From NCBI RefSeq assembly GCF_964340395.1, contig NC_135558.1, positions 5,921,001 to 5,985,000 on the forward strand: a DNA stretch of 64,000 bases, in the 5' to 3' direction. The notes under the pieces are model-generated. The model had not been told where the DNA came from. It did not search any database and saw only the letters and a program-made list of their open reading frames with translations. The position numbers and the translations under genes were made by a program. Origin of the DNA: Glandiceps talaboti (taxonomy: Eukaryota; Hemichordata; Enteropneusta; Spengelidae). Every line of letters begins with the position of its first letter. The first letter of the stretch is position 1. Shown here piece by piece: positions 1 through 12,100 of the stretch.

Positions 1-327
1 TGGAGCTTACCCAAACAAAAATCATGTTGGTCTAACTATGGAGCTCCTGTTATTGTTTCCTTACCCATGATGCTTTGCTTCAAGTGTACAGCTGATCTCT
101 TCTATGGCAGATTTGCCAATTTTTGTAAGTCTATTTTAGAGAGGTCACATGCTCCAGGGTCGTTGAAAAAGACTTTTCACAGCTTATGTATGTGCAATTC
201 CTTTCTGTGTCAACTTAGTCATTCCTTCATGTCGCTATTACCAATATTTGTGTTTAATAACTAGAGGGCTTCAGGACTGGGGACCATTTCAACAGGTTCC
301 ATTATATGGTCTAGACTGTAAGATATC

Positions 328-480
328 TCATATCTTGCCACCTTCATTTACCATCTCTGTTAGTGGTGACTGACAGGGCAGCACAATAGGTCATATCGTG
401 CCACCTCTATTTACAGTCTCTGTGAGTGGTGACCGATATGACTGGTGACTGACAGGGCAGCATAATATGTCATATCTTAT
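328..480. repeat. Short degenerate tandem repeat (about 2.2 copies, 63-79 bp)
   Basis: The phrase TCATATCKTGCCACC, then TGGTGAC and TGACAGGGCAGCA, recurs at 328, 391 and (start only) 470. The second copy carries about 16 extra bases. Seen by direct reading; no function suggested. Confidence 0.7.
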
Positions 481-3400
481 AGACTATATGAACATGAGAA
501 AACAATTGCCTTTCCAGAAGATCAACATTTTGAAATAAAAAAATATTGGTCTGATCACCGTCGTGGTACAAGTTAGTCATTCTCATCCAAACAAGTGAAC
601 CCTCAAAAGCTACAAGCAGACTTTGTACGTAAGGACAGTCATACTTAATTCTGTGTTTCTTATCATAACTCCTTAAAAAAGATGGGTTGTTCAGTTGGGT
701 AATAATAATTAAAAAGTATGTATGTATACATCGTGGTGATACTTCCATTTCACAATCATACTTTAATAATAGTCTGAATGACTTAGAAATGACAATTAAA
801 AGGGAAACTGTTTTAAGTCCAACAATAAATGATATTGTTCAGATACATGCTTGTGGGGTCGTCATCATACCATCAATGATTTGGTTTGCTAGTCGTGCTG
901 TAGCTGTCAGTTTTTACTAATATTTTACCAGATTTAAGAAAAGAGAGGGTCAGTCATGTCATGAGAAACACAGAATTAAGTACTGCCTGCCTTTACTTAT
1001 TTTAATGAGGACAGTGACTTGTATGTAGTGGACCCCTTACACAACCTCAAACTAATCCAGATCAAAAAGTAGCTTTGGAAGTAATTCAGTGGCTAGTATT
1101 ATACAGTTAATGTTCTTTGCAATTAATCCTAGAGATCAGAGTTATTTATTCTATCGAGTTAATCTATTGAGACCATACGCAACAACTTGGAATATGACTT
1201 TTCATTTTCTTTCCTTTTTTCCAAATGTAGATCTTGGTCACCACTTTAGTAGTTTCTTATTCTAGTCCTTGTACTCACTGTTTTCCTGAATAGTTGGTAG
1301 AATCCTATTGTATTGTATTCCCTGTTGGACCAATCCACTTTTACATGGGTTGGTACTGTTCTACTCTAACCTGTACACCCCTTTGTTCCATAAGAGTTGG
1401 TAGAATCCTGTCTATTCGTTGCTGGATTAATCCACTCTTTTCAGGATAAAGGGGGTGATATTTTAGGAATAGAGTATAGTTTTCTTTAAAATTTATCCGG
1501 TAATATCATCTATATTATGTATACTATACTATGATACCTCATCTAGGGCCTGAATCACAGTTCCTGAGATTGATTGTTTGAAAAGAGTAACTGTGAGGAA
1601 CTGGCAACTGAGCTTATATCATTGTTGTATTTATTGTCTGTTGTGTTGATGTCAACGTTTTTTAACAGCGCCCTCTAGCAGTGGTGTTTTCTTGAGAGAC
1701 GACAAAACTCAAGTAAAAAAAAATACCAGTATAAAATTTGTGTTATCAATATGTGCATTGTATATAGGGTGAGGTGAAAAAAATACAAACCCAAAGCTGT
1801 TCCAAGTGTTTAAAAGAAATAAATGAATATTTGTCTCCATTTAACTTCAGTATTTCACACCATGTAACAGAGTAGGATACCATCGAAAGTTATTAATGAA
1901 AAGAAAAAGCTGATGTGATATGTTTGAGAAAAAAGTCACACACATTGTGTAATTGGTATACCAACTTACTGTTACCTCTAGGGGGTGCTGTTTACTCTAA
2001 AGGTCTTGTGTCATCAATAGGTTACTTGTCAATTTTATTTATTCCAAAATTTAAGAGAGTGCTAAATAAAAACTACTTCAGAACAGCATAGCAATGTTAC
2101 TGCCTGTTGTATCATATAGGATTTCAGAGTTCTAGTATTTATGTGAGTATACATAACTGCTCATAATTCTTAGAAATTATGTTGTAAATTCTAACACATA
2201 TGTATCCATTGAAAGCTATGCTAGTCTGTTTAACACAGACAATAGTTGTATATGAACACGTTGGACTGTTATTTTAAAGTAGGAAATATTACAGACTTCA
2301 TGATATAAATATGATAAAGTCAAGATTTCATTTATATTGTATATATTAGCATAATGTATGAGAAAGCATATCAGCTCTTTAGCGTATAGAGTATGGTGTA
2401 TAATACAATATGAATACATTCTACCATTTCATGTATCTTTCTTTTCATAACTTTTCCTCTGTACATTTTTACTTATTGTTGTGTTTATAATAATCATATT
2501 CATCATTTTATTTATCGTACTGGACTAAACGATCTATAACTTGCCCTGACGGACAAACCACGTCGATATTTGACAAGTACCTGTTTTTTAATGCATTTGT
2601 CAAAATATTAATGAGATGGTAGTGCTCCAGTGAAGTGAAATTCAGTGATGTCTATGTCAAACCGCAAGTTTTGGATTTTATTAGGGATAACAGGTTCAGC
2701 TAGCTTGATTGAAAATTAGATAAAAATTGTGAAAATATATACCAAAAAAAAATGCATTTTTTTAGAAAAGTATACATGTATTTATTGAAATTCATGATGA
2801 TGGAGACCATGATTATTCACCCTTCCACCCTTTACACTGTAGTTAAACCCAGTTATTAGTAACAGGAAGGGTTGAACTATTAAAAAAAAGGGGGTGAAAG
2901 GGGTATAATCAAGGAACAAACAAGATGTAGAAAATTATGCTATGAATATGCGGAATGAAATATGTTTCCTAATGTTAGTAATCTAAATAATATTTTTCTA
3001 GATATAAATTTATTGCATAGCACTCCTGGTGAGTGCTAAAGAAGAGAGCCCTCTTGAGTCGAGATTGATCATATTCTGTACTCTATATATATTCTTTATT
3101 TGGGTACTTTTCAAGGGTCATGGGATATTTACAACACTTAACCAAATTTTCTTTTATTTGAAGAATTTACTATAGTTAGTCCGTGCTTATACCCATATTG
3201 ACTGTATTTTAGTGTCTTTGTACCATTGTTAGAAGTTAATCACATTGCGTGTGAAGTTGTGATTTTTATATCCTGTTCATGTGTCCTTTTTTCCACTGCT
3301 CTCTTTGGCAAAAATGCTACAATTCTAACTAAAATTTAATTAGATTAGATAAAATTATAACAATTACTGAGGCTATCTAGTTTTTCATTGCTGGCTTTGA

Positions 3401-3854
3401 ATTTGTTTATGTGCTTTAAGAAAAATGTTGTGATAAGGGCTTTAAAAAGTCGTGACTCATAAAATTTTAAAGATATGGAAAAATAAGTATGTCAGTACTG
3501 ACCCTAACTGTGTTTGAAAAGAACCTAAACATTACTAGAATGTGTGGTATCTGGGATAAAGCATTGATTGATGCTAATAATGATAGTGGATATGTTTTCA
3601 ATATTCATAGTACCTGTACACTGGAATTGTATAAATGAAACCTGTGGGCTAATTGCTGTCCCCACTGTATTCACCACAACATCATATTAACATGACACCA
3701 GACAGGATTTGACTTGCTGAGAGTTGTTTTACTCTTTCTAGTCAACAGTACATGTCATTTACGACTCTTTCAGAAATGAACAGTTTTTTGTAGGTGCATA
3801 GTATAAACGTTTTCAGGCTTACATAGATACTTACATAGATGCACATACATATGC

Positions 3855-3856
<2 letters not shown>

Positions 3857-3903
<47 letters not shown>

Positions 3904-4001
3904 TACATACATACATACATACATATGGAAGCATACACACACACACACACACACACACACAAATACATACATACATACATACATACATACATACATACAT
4001 A
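3857..4001. repeat. Compound CA / TACA microsatellite
   Basis: Alternating blocks of (CA)n and (CATA)n, with two CA blocks separated by a TACA block. Open frames across it (HTHTHT, VCVCVC) are artefacts of the repeat. Confidence 0.95.
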
Positions 4002-5970
4002 CATTTATTTATCTATTGCCATAGAGAGCACTGTAAAATAAAAAATTACAGATAATGAGTGCATGTTTACTGTGATAAACCCTAGTTGTCAGTGAACAGT
4101 CTAGCGTGTGTGTAAGTTATTTAAAGTCTACAGACTGCTTCTAGTGAGTTTTGGCTATAGTTTCTTTAAATTTGTACGTTTGTAGTTGAAATTTTCACTC
4201 CTGATTTTCACACCCTTGAATCCTGTCATTCATCTAAAGCACAGCTCCTCTATCACAGGAGAACTGTGTCTAAAGCTTCCGTATACTATCACTATTTTCT
4301 GTCTTGATTTTATATTTGTTTTGCCATAAAAAGTGAAACTCCGCCCTGTGTATGATTTTTTTTACCAAGTTTGGAGTTCACATTGCTTTAATTATTTGCC
4401 TCTGTAATTAATTGGTTACATGTTAATAAATCATATGCTTATTATAATAAGAACTGAATGGTGTTTTCATTTATTGTGTTCATTTAGGAGAAGACTATAG
4501 ATATATAATACATACATTGTAACATACAGAGTAAGCCTCTCCACCATCTCATACTGATATATACTTACACCATTGACCAAGCAATACTCATGGTTCCTAA
4601 TATTCATTTGGAAGTTATTACAAATTGTGGGTTGATGAATTATGTCAGTTGAGGCTGCATGGCTATATGTAAGATATTTGGATGCAGTTATAATGCTTGG
4701 TGTCTGTATCTCCACATAGTCTGGATGCCAAAGTGGAGGTGTAAATCGTAACAATACTGTATAGGGACTACACTAAAACCTTCACATTATCCCCATTGAA
4801 GCACAACTGGCATCAATGATAGGGAGTTCAACACACACACACTTCCCAAGTTCCTATAGATGTTTATTTAGGATATTTTTTCTATCAAAACAAGAAATTT
4901 TGGAAAGCTTCACAAATTTTGGTAGCTTACGAATGCAAAACCTTGTATATCAAATAGTCCAAATCTCATGCACTTGCAAAAATTATCAAACTTTTTATAA
5001 CACCAAAATATACTAGTGAGTAAATCCACAGACAAATAAGAAACTTGCCTGTAGTAAATCATATCAACCAAACATACAGAGTTCAAAAACAGATCATTTT
5101 GCTAATATGCATACTTAATTGTTTGCTACCTGATCATATATATTTGTTACGTATACTTCAATATTTGCACTTTTGGGTAAATTATTATGGTATACAACAT
5201 ATTGTGAATGTAAAATCCCATTATAGCTAGATGAAGGTGTAACAGTTTCCAAAATTGAAATATTACATGTAATCTTATACTATTGTTATAACTTTTAAAA
5301 TGGGGGGAGGGGGGGGTCATTTAATTCCCATGTTCAGTCTTTAAGGTACACACAGTACTGTTATAAAAATCTCTTTTTCCCAATTCTTGATTTTGTTGTA
5401 TTTAGATATTGAACCTGATTCTGTGTAAATACGACTTAGTGAGCAGACAGGTACACCCATCCTTTGAAATATATATGTATACAGTGTGAAATTACTTAGC
5501 GTGTGCACCACTGTGTCCATGTGGTGATGGACTTTGCCTCCAATTTCTTGGAAAGGTTGCATCAGACTTGCAAATGTAAAATATTAGTGTGTCCATTTTC
5601 AGACAAAGCCACAACATAAGTGAACATGTCATATCAAATAAATACAAACAATTTCCCATCTTTTAAAAGAAAATGGTGTGTTGGCAAGTTTGATATATTA
5701 TTAGCATTTATACATAGGTCATGACCTGAACAAGTTCATGTAACATTTAGCATAAATTGTATGTCAGTAAGGTGAGAATGTTTTAGTCTATAGACAACTG
5801 ACACATTTCACAGTAAGCGTTATTAATCTACAAGGCTCCTTGAGGTTATTGAGTAATAGCCAGTCGAAGGCCATATCATATCCACATTGACAATGAATGG
5901 ATTAGTTTCACGGAAGTGGAAATATTGGTTACCCATACTACATTGCGGGGAATCGCGTTGATTGAACTAG

Positions 5971-6006
5971 GCATGCGCACTTGATTTACTTTACCTTGGC
6001 GCATGC
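5971..6006. promoter_or_regulatory. Inverted pair of NRF-1-like sites in the SET promoter / 5' leader
   Basis: GCATGCGC at 5971-5978 and its exact reverse complement GCGCATGC at 5999-6006 lie 36-71 bases before the SET start codon, in a locally GC-richer patch. NRF-1 binds YGCGCAYGCGCR-type palindromes at TATA-less housekeeping promoters, which suits SET. The match is to the core only, so binding is an inference. Confidence 0.45.
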
Positions 6007-6041
6007 TCAGATTGAGTTTGCGAGCACCTCGTGAATCCAAC

Positions 6042-6114
6042 ATGTCCAGTCCACCGACCAAAATTCGTAAGGAGGAACCGAAAAATAACGGCGAAAACGC
6101 CGACGAAGTTGCAG
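6042..6114 (+). CDS. SET: SET coding exon 1
   Basis: Encodes residues 1-24, [18 protein letters not shown] onward, ending after one base of codon 25 before the donor GTAAGT. The basic [10 protein letters not shown] stretch resembles the variable N-terminus of SET beta. Any 5' UTR exon upstream is not resolved. Confidence 0.85.
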
Positions 6115-9100
6115 GTAAGTCATTCCATTGGTGTCTCTGTCATACCTCGGGTTCTTTTGTAGGTTCTTGAAGTGATAAGATTCGTAGAGTGTCAAGGAGC
6201 GTACAGGAAGTAGATGTTGTCGGTGTTGGAACTGGTTCATTCTATTGTACTCCAATGCCGTTTCACGTAGCGTAGGACGCCGAAATGTTCAATTATTACA
6301 CATGCTGACCTAGTATGCTACCGGTGTGTTTATGTATTATTACTTATGATATAAAATGGAGTGACTGTAAGTTGGTGTACGTCTTCAAGACTTTCATAAA
6401 GTGTCATTTCTTTCGTTTTCATCCTTGGCAAGTGTCCGGTAGCCATTGTATGTGAAACTGTTTGAATAAAACCCGCCATTTTTTTTCTTTGTTTACCCAA
6501 TAAGCCCTATTCACACGAGCTCCATACTACATGCTCGGTAAACTGTTCGTAAGATTCCCAATGGCGTGGTCTTTCCTGATGCAGTCATTTTGGCTATTAT
6601 AAGTGGTAAAACGTCATTAATCAATTCTCAAAATGCCCATTCATAATGACCTGTCAAAGTTGAGTGGATGTGTGTAATTACTACACTTGAGTTTAGCTGT
6701 CTCATTTGAGGCCACTCAGACTTATCATTTATGAAAACTTCGTATGAATTATCGTTCAACTTTTTAAAAAAGCAACATAGATTTCATACAATATACTAAT
6801 ATTCCTGTGACATTTACAATGCTATTAAAAAATTAATTTGCATAAAGGAAATTATTTTAATTTGCATGGGAATTCCCACAAAAGGCTTGGGACAATAGAA
6901 CGTAGATTTCAGCTACTTCAATACCATCCTTTGTTTAATTTTGACATTTGAAAACTAGTGATTTGTTAATGGTAATGTAAACCCGGCCAAGGTGATGATC
7001 ACTTATTTCTGAAGGACAAAGTCAGGGTTAGGTAATGTGAATGTCACCCCAGACCCAGTGCCTTCAGACCAACTTCACTCAATTTATCAAATCAACCATT
7101 TCCAGAACCAAGTGTCCACACTTACTTTTCACTTTCTGATTGACAAGTTTTGAATAATCTGAGGATTTTTTCTGTCTTGACATCTAAGAAGATGTCATTT
7201 ATTTATTTATTCATCCATCACACACACTAAGAAAGAGTACTCCTACAGACTTTAAAAATAATATTCATACATGATCCCAAGAAATGAGAAAGAAAAGAAA
7301 AAGACACATGATTTGTTCTGTATACTGTGTGACTGGAGACTGGCTAATAGCTAAAACAAGGCTAATCAATGGCCAGTCCCCAATGATGTATAGAAATTAG
7401 ATAAATGTAACAAATCATGTTTTGGTCCCCATTTTAGAAATCACAACTTATCTATTGGCACACCAAAATATACAAATATTTTCATCATTGGTGTCTCCAA
7501 AGTTGGCTAAGAGTCCCAACTGGTCCAAGTGGTGGAAAGAAGTGTTAACAAATCTTGTTTCAATAATTTATAGCATAATTTTTTTGAATAAAAATAATCA
7601 TTTTTTTGTTTTTTGACAAAGTGGTTTCCGAGGAGTGTTCTTTATTATCATGTCATGTAATATCTCATTTGTCATTGCAACATTTAACTTTCTTGTATAC
7701 ACCAAAACTCTTGGGGTTAGATGTTGTAGCTTGTGTGACCTTTGACCCAGACCTTTCAATTCATACATATGATCAACCAATTCTCATGGGGGATTGCAGT
7801 GTCTTATGCCAATAAGCATTTAGCTATTCATACATCATGAAATATATGCAATGCATTATAATAAAAAACTCAGTTTCAAGTTTCAACAAAAATCTGGTGT
7901 TTAATTAACTCTTAGTGACTTGGTTTTTGTAACTGTATAATTACAATATATGTAATGTACAGTCTACAGGGTTAATATTCATGACTAACTGTGGTAATGA
8001 TAGTCATTTGTCATAACTAGAAGTACTACAAGTTACATGTGTTATGCTCCCAACGATGGATGCACTATGGATGAGATGCATAGCATATTCTCAAGGTTAA
8101 TTATTGTGTATACATTTGTTTAATACTGAATATAGTGTACAAATGGAGTTAGCTTTTTTCCAAAATTAAAAAGAAATACACAGAACAGAGAAGGTCATAG
8201 GAAAATACCAAGTGTAAAAAAATACACAGAAGAGAGCAGTTGAAAGGAGTGTACCAAGTGTGTCTTGCCACTATCCTGGTGTATGGTCATTACATGGCAA
8301 GAGAGTAATGTGTTATCATTCCAGTTAATAATTTTTGGAGCAGTGTGGGAAGGGACACAAAGGGTATTCTTAACTAGAAAAGAAGAGTATGCCGGGGTCA
8401 GTCTCTTTACATGTACCCTGTACAGCAGCACTCCCCATACAATCTTTGTATGTGCCCTCATAATTATAGTAGTTATGGTGATAATCTCTTTTGTAATGGA
8501 CCCGTATACAATGCAATGTGGAGTATATTCCTACTCAGAGTTCCTCCCCAGGATGATGGCTAATTTGCATATACATTTGCATATTGGGAATATGGTAATT
8601 TTCATAATGGTCAATATGAATGTCTTCAAGAATGAACATACAGTGTAATGTTTATTTTTAACGTGTACCACACATGGAGATTGGGACCAGTCATTTCTTT
8701 TCATGTGGAAGTATTATAATTTATAATATTGTCATTCAAAGATTACTAAAGCTCAAGGATGATAGAATACTGTTGATCAGATGGGTGTCAGAAATCTGCC
8801 TAGCATGATGGCCTTCATGACAAGGATGATGTTAGCACCTTGCTTTTTCTGTAGAGGGGACTCGAGAACACTGCTACAAACTTAAGAGACTCATAGTATT
8901 GAATGGATTTTCCCAAGAGTATGCAAGCTTTTTAGTAGTATCTCAACGATAACAGTGGTTTTCTTATATTGAATGTATACAAGAGCAGAGTGTTGTATCA
9001 TGATTGGTAACAAAATATTTCAGTGTTTTCAATAGATTTATAATTGCATCGATTGCAATCTGTTTCTGGTCTTGTGTAAAGCTGTTAACCTGGCTGAGTG

Positions 9101-12100
9101 TTTCTGAATGGCTTCCATTATGTTAAGATTGGGGATGGTACTTGTGGTTTAGATGATGTGCTTAACAACAAGCACCATTAGTTGAGTGCCTGTTACATCC
9201 TTCAAAATACTCCACAAATGATTACAAAGGCTTGGCTGCTCTATAACTTGTGCTGAATATATATTATGCTGGTGTTTGTTTTGACCTTGACCTCTGAGGT
9301 CAAACGTCACGGTCATGTCATTTCTTGCATTTTAGAGTGATTAGTGATAATATTACGTTTGAATTTTGCCTTCAGGGTTGGTTATCAAATACCCATTACC
9401 TACACCACAAACATGATCTTTACAGAAAAGGCATATCGCAAAAATCAATTTGAATCATTTATATAAATATAAAGCACCTAGAACCAGGAGACCGCGACAT
9501 TCAAATTTGTATTACCTGTACGAGGAAAACCCATGGCTGAATGAAATAAAAATACATGTACCAGCACCATAGTCTTTTCTTGTACCTGCCATCAGTGTGA
9601 CAGGTACCTGTGAGTGAGGTGACTTGTCAAAAGCTTGAGTTTTTGTGTATGATTACTTAGTGCACATCAGTTGTGATTCACCTCTGCAAAAAAAGTTCAT
9701 GGAGTTGGTCATTTACAACTGACCACAGTATTTAGAAATATTAATACTTGTCGGCATAATGGTACGATCGGTTTGATGTACATTGAGCAATGCAAGATAA
9801 ACATGTGGTCAGGTCACATGTCAAAGATAACTTTTTGGCGTTAACAATGGACATTTTATAGGCATTTTTGCACCTTGATGTGATCTAACTATGCGAATCA
9901 TCTTTTTAGTGATGAGTGCTGAATGTACACAAAGCGCATACATTTTCTGTTTGAATGTGTCGCCATCTTTTGTTTTTCACATGCAACATGCATGCATGTA
10001 ACGCTGTCCTGAATAGGGTCAGGTCGCCCTAGCCAAACAATGTCTACAGAACACATTCCAGTACATTTGGTTTGATACTTCTGTACGCGTATACTTGATT
10101 CCCAAGACTGATTTAGCAACCACGGATTTCAACAGAAATCAATTTTTTGCACTTAGTCTCCCACTGTTTTAGATTTTAAAAGTAGATGAATTTGTTAAAA
10201 GATGTTATCCCATTGCTTTGAGATTACTATATACCAGAAACTGCATCACCTCAAGTATTGACCTGATAAATTGGTATTGTCCTGCAACTTATTGACGATC
10301 AGAAATATCTTAATATCCGGTAAAACAAACATCTTTTTAAGAATTGATGACATCATCTTACGAGAAACCCCAAATTACAAGTTATATGTATTGGTTTTTG
10401 AGATTTTTTTTTTGTTATAGATGTAACAAAATCTTCTTTTTTTGGTCTTCAGCCGACAAGGAGCAACAAGAAGCCATAGAACAGATAGATGAAGTGCAAA
10501 ATCAAATAGATGCCCTCAACGAGAAAGCCAGTGAAGAAATTTTACGAGTTGAACAGAAATATAATAAATTAAGGAAACCTTACTTTGAGAAGAGGTCAGA
10601 TATTATAAAGAAGATTCCAAAGTTTTGGGTCACAGCTGTATCCTTTTTGGTTGCCTAGGCAACAGTTGATGAGAATTTCTGAGTTCATCATCACTTTGCT
10701 CTCTAATAAAGCAATCATTTTGTTACATATGATAAAGCTATGTTTTCTTGTGAGTGAAACATATGGGAAGGGATAGGGAAGTGACGACTATTGGTATAGG
10801 ATGGGATATGGAAATGCCAACTATTGGTGTAGGATGGAATAGGGAAGTGCCAACTATTGGTGTAGGATGGGATATGGAAGTGCCAACTATTGGTGTAGGA
10901 TAGGATAGGGAAGTGCCAACTATTGGTGTAGGATAGGATAGGGAAGTGCCAACTATTGGTGTAGGATAGGATAGGGAAGGGGCAACTATTGGTGTAGGAA
11001 GGAATAGGGAAGTGCTAACTATTGGTGTAGGATAGGATAGGGAAGTGCTAACTATTGGTGTAGGATAGGATAGGGAAGTGCTAACTATTGGTGTGGAAGG
11101 GATAGGGAAGTGCTAACTATTGGTGTAGGAAGAAATAGGGAAGTGCTAACTATTGGTGTAGGAAGGAATAGGGAAGTGCTAACTATTGGTGTAGGAAGGA
11201 ATAGGGAAGTGACGACTATTGGTGTGGAAGGGATAGGGAAGGGGCCAACTATTGGTGTAGGATGGGATAGGGAAGTGCCAACTATTGGTGTAGGATAGGG
11301 AAGTGCTAACTATTGGTGTAGGAAGGGATAGGGAAGTGCTAACTATTGGTGTAGGAAGGAATAGGGAAGTGACGACTATTGGTGTAGGATGGGATAGGGA
11401 AGTGCCAACTATTTTATATCACAAGATACTGAGGTGTTTCAAATGAACCTTGAGTTACACTGTACCATGTATGTACTATGACTTATAATTGTGGTGTTTA
11501 AATCTGTAGATCCCATGGGTGGCGGGAGGGGGGGGGGGGGGGGGTGGCTTGTCTTTTGTGGCAAAGTTGAACACTAAAGGGAGCACCATTCAAAGAATTA
11601 AACATTTTCAAAATATTTGTGAGGTGATTTACACTGAAGAGAATATGTACTTAGGAGTCATGAATATTCATTGAGCTCTTTGTGTCTGTATATACTGAAT
11701 AAGCAAAACTGAATAGAGAAGTCCTGCTGTTTGTAAATTGTTCATCAAGTTTGAAAAAGACGATATGCGAATGATGAAAAATATCCAGAAATTTCTCCAG
11801 TTAATATAGTGTTGTCCTTCACATAATTGTCTTGCCCAAGCAGATGTCATGACTGTTTTTCATTCTATGATCAACTTCATCAAAATCTTAATGTGACTAC
11901 AAATTTACTGTCAAATAAAAATACTTGAATCAAGTACCCTGTCAGTTTGCGAGTCTTTCACTGTGTGTGTATTTTTGATCAGATGGCTTCCTTGACAACG
12001 GCTGTTCAGTTTATTAATCATCCTCAGGTTTCGGCACTTCTAGATGAAGAAGATGAGGAGGCACTTCATTTCATGACCAAAGTAGAAGTGGAGGAATTTG

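Larger units (their letters stand above)
1..5970. other. Intergenic or UTR DNA with no recognised gene
   Basis: No stretch here reads as a conserved protein on either strand; open frames are short and of low complexity. It holds a short tandem duplication near 328-480, two related copies of an AGTTGGTAGAATCCT segment near 1292 and 1393, a CA/TACA microsatellite at 3857-4001, and a broken G-run near 5300. It could include the 3' UTR of a gene to the left, but nothing shows this directly. Confidence 0.6.

Noticed and set aside
6003-6041. An upstream in-frame ATG extending SET by 13 residues
   Set aside because: The extension does not resemble any SET N-terminus I know and overlaps the NRF-1-like promoter motif; kept only as an alternative.
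8265-8648. A 127-codon open frame with a hydrophobic stretch in SET intron 1
   Set aside because: No recognisable domain, AT-rich composition like the surroundings, and an overlapping frame of similar length on the other strand.
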